A stretch of DNA of 64,000 nt from Chloroflexota bacterium (GTDB lineage Bacteria; Chloroflexota; Chloroflexia; Chloroflexales; Herpetosiphonaceae), in assembly GCA_020161265.1 (NCBI GenBank), contig JAIUOC010000001.1, positions 496,001 through 560,000 on the forward strand, written 5' to 3'. A program made the translations under genes and the position numbers. Below the pieces are notes generated by a model. It saw only the letters and a program-made list of their open reading frames with translations. It was not told the DNA's origin and searched no databases. How positions within the stretch are numbered: the stretch's first letter is position 1; the number at the start of each line of letters is the position of its first letter. Shown piece by piece: positions 62,907 through 64,000 of this stretch.

Positions 62907-64000
62907 CTATTGGCTCAACCACGCAGCGTAGGTCTTATAGGGCAGAGTTTCCGTCCATGTCCTGATGCTGCCGCCCGATGTCGTCATATAGAGTTGGTGT
63001 CCAAATCCATGGATGTTCCTGACTGGATCAGTCCATGAGCGCACCGGCTCCATGCCCCACCACCGCCCTGATTGAGGCGACCAACGAACGAATGATCCGA
63101 TGATTTGGCGGTCGCCAACGCTTGTAAATCCCCCAGACATATACACCTGTCCACCAATTAAAGCGACCTCGAGAATGATGGGGAGGCCTCTATTGCGACT
63201 ATCAATCGTAAAATACACCTGGTAGCGATAGGTGGTTCCATTGCGCACAATCGTAACCGTATCGTCCCAAAATCCGGCTTGAATCGTTTCATTACAGGCA
63301 TCCATGATGATGGGGTTGGGCAAGGTGCTCAACGTTGCCGTATCCAAGCTATAGGCATAGGTCGCATTCGTCGTGCCCGTTGTGGTTGTCACATAGAGGG
63401 CATTGCCACAGGGGTCGATGCGGTCGAGACTGGTTGCTGGATCGGACGAAATCCGCGTTGTTGTCCAACGCCGACCATCCCAACGAGCCAGCAATTGACT
63501 GTGATCAATCGCATAGATGGTGTTTGGATTAATCGCCACAAAGGATCTAATCGGGTTACTAAACGGCACATCGATGGTACGATCAACCCATGTTGTCCCA
63601 TTAAATGCGGCAATCCGCCAGCGGGTTGGCGTGCCAATTTTGGTACGAATAGCATAGAGTTCTCCATCGTCGCCTGTCTGCAAACTACTCCACTGATTGG
63701 CCGCCGTGTCTTGAACCAAAATCGTCCATTGCTGCCGATCCCATACCATTAATCGGCTCACCTCATTCAGTTTATCCAGCGCATAGCGTTTCCCATGGGC
63801 GACCGCAATACGCTCGGTATAACTCCCCGTTGCCAGTTCTTCTCCCCATGTTCCCGCAATCAATGGCAATGGATGCAGCGCATCGTCAGGAGAACCCTGC
63901 GGTGGTTCTGCCGCAGCACTCGGTTGGGATGCCAGCACAATGCCCAACAAGAGCAGCAACCCTAGAGATCCAATGAATCGTCTACCACATAGCGCATCAA
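62907..64000 (-). CDS. Secreted beta-propeller-like protein (5' end outside the window)
   Basis: The frame stays open to the window edge. It reads RRFIGSLGLLLLLGIVLASQPSAAAEP, the end of a signal peptide, so the true start lies just beyond base 64000. About 365 residues are present. The body has repeated Trp-turn blades (LNEVSRLMVWDRQQWTILVQD, RWRIAAFNGTTWVDRTI, LLARWDGRRWTTTRI). A GGQVYMSGGFTSVGD segment resembles cell-surface propellers of the cortical-marker/galactose-oxidase-like group. No catalytic signature. Gene function unknown. Confidence 0.7.
   Translation of the reverse strand, partial: DALCGRRFIGSLGLLLLLGIVLASQPSAAAEPPQGSPDDALHPLPLIAGTWGEELATGSYTERIAVAHGKRYALDKLNEVSRLMVWDRQQWTILVQDTAANQWSSLQTGDDGELYAIRTKIGTPTRWRIAAFNGTTWVDRTIDVPFSNPIRSFVAINPNTIYAIDHSQLLARWDGRRWTTTRISSDPATSLDRIDPCGNALYVTTTTGTTNATYAYSLDTATLSTLPNPIIMDACNETIQAGFWDDTVTIVRNGTTYRYQVYFTIDSRNRGLPIILEVALIGGQVYMSGGFTSVGDRQIIGSFVRWSPQSGRWWGMEPVRSWTDPVRNIHGFGHQLYMTTSGGSIRTWTETLPYKTYAAWLSQ

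Overview
The window looks like chromosomal DNA of Herpetosiphon (Chloroflexota), most likely H. aurantiacus. The strongest clue is a three-gene diterpene cluster (34.7-38.1 kb). It pairs a DxDD class II cyclase with an Rv3378c-type second synthase and a methyltransferase, which matches the O-methylkolavelool cluster I recall being described from H. aurantiacus. Other hints agree: many large secreted hydrolases, CBM2 cellulases with Pro/Thr linkers, peptidoglycan hydrolases suited to a predatory glider, hybrid two-component proteins, STAND and TPR giants, and a carotenoid 3',4'-desaturase. I see no tRNA, rRNA, CRISPR array, IS transposase or prophage.

Layout. 0-8 kb: the tail of a fibronectin-III carbohydrate-active protein, a WYL regulator divergent from an epoxide-hydrolase-like enzyme, a lipoprotein, a subtilase and a sulfatase. 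7.7-14 kb: a zinc-ribbon propeller protein facing a two-gene unit made of a 1431-residue STAND ATPase and an ADP-ribosyltransferase-like protein. 14-17 kb: a methyltransferase and msrPQ. 17-26.5 kb: a plant-polysaccharide block with a tandemly duplicated GH6 cellulase and a GH74 xyloglucanase around a PAS-rich hybrid kinase; LacI-type operator-like 14-mers lie upstream of both hydrolases. 26.8-30.8 kb: a small unknown, an esterase, a YfbK-like VWA lipoprotein and a pentapeptide-repeat protein. 30.8-32 kb: a 1.15-kb gene-free stretch rich in dyads. 32-38.6 kb: a membrane hybrid kinase with a coupled receiver, the diterpene cluster, and a second, paralogous receiver on its far side.

38.8-45.2 kb: a secreted 5'-nucleotidase, a TolB-like lipoprotein and three separately built peptidoglycan hydrolases (MepA-like, amidase, M15-like) that share PG-binding repeats. 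45.4-50.8 kb: an NB-ARC/TPR regulator with a degenerate receiver, RsmF and a peptidase E relative. 51-54.3 kb: an Opp/Dpp/Nik-type importer operon without ATPases, behind a near-consensus promoter. 54.4-64 kb: crtD, a third paralogous receiver, an ECF-like sigma factor with a zinc-finger anti-sigma candidate and a convergent TPR-CHAT protease, a secreted metzincin, a structured-RNA candidate resembling HEARO/omega RNA, and the start of a secreted propeller gene cut by the window edge.

The genes fall into functional themes: extracellular degradation (cellulose, xyloglucan, sulfate esters, protein, murein), signal transduction by receivers and kinases, and specialised terpenoids (diterpene, carotenoid). 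The least described candidates are the TPR-CHAT/sigma/anti-sigma module, the STAND/ART-like unit, and the structured RNA near 62.7 kb. Most starts were chosen from Shine-Dalgarno placement, so several genes are shorter than their longest open frame. A composite dispersed repeat recurs at 14.0, 49.9, 50.9 and 54.3 kb.
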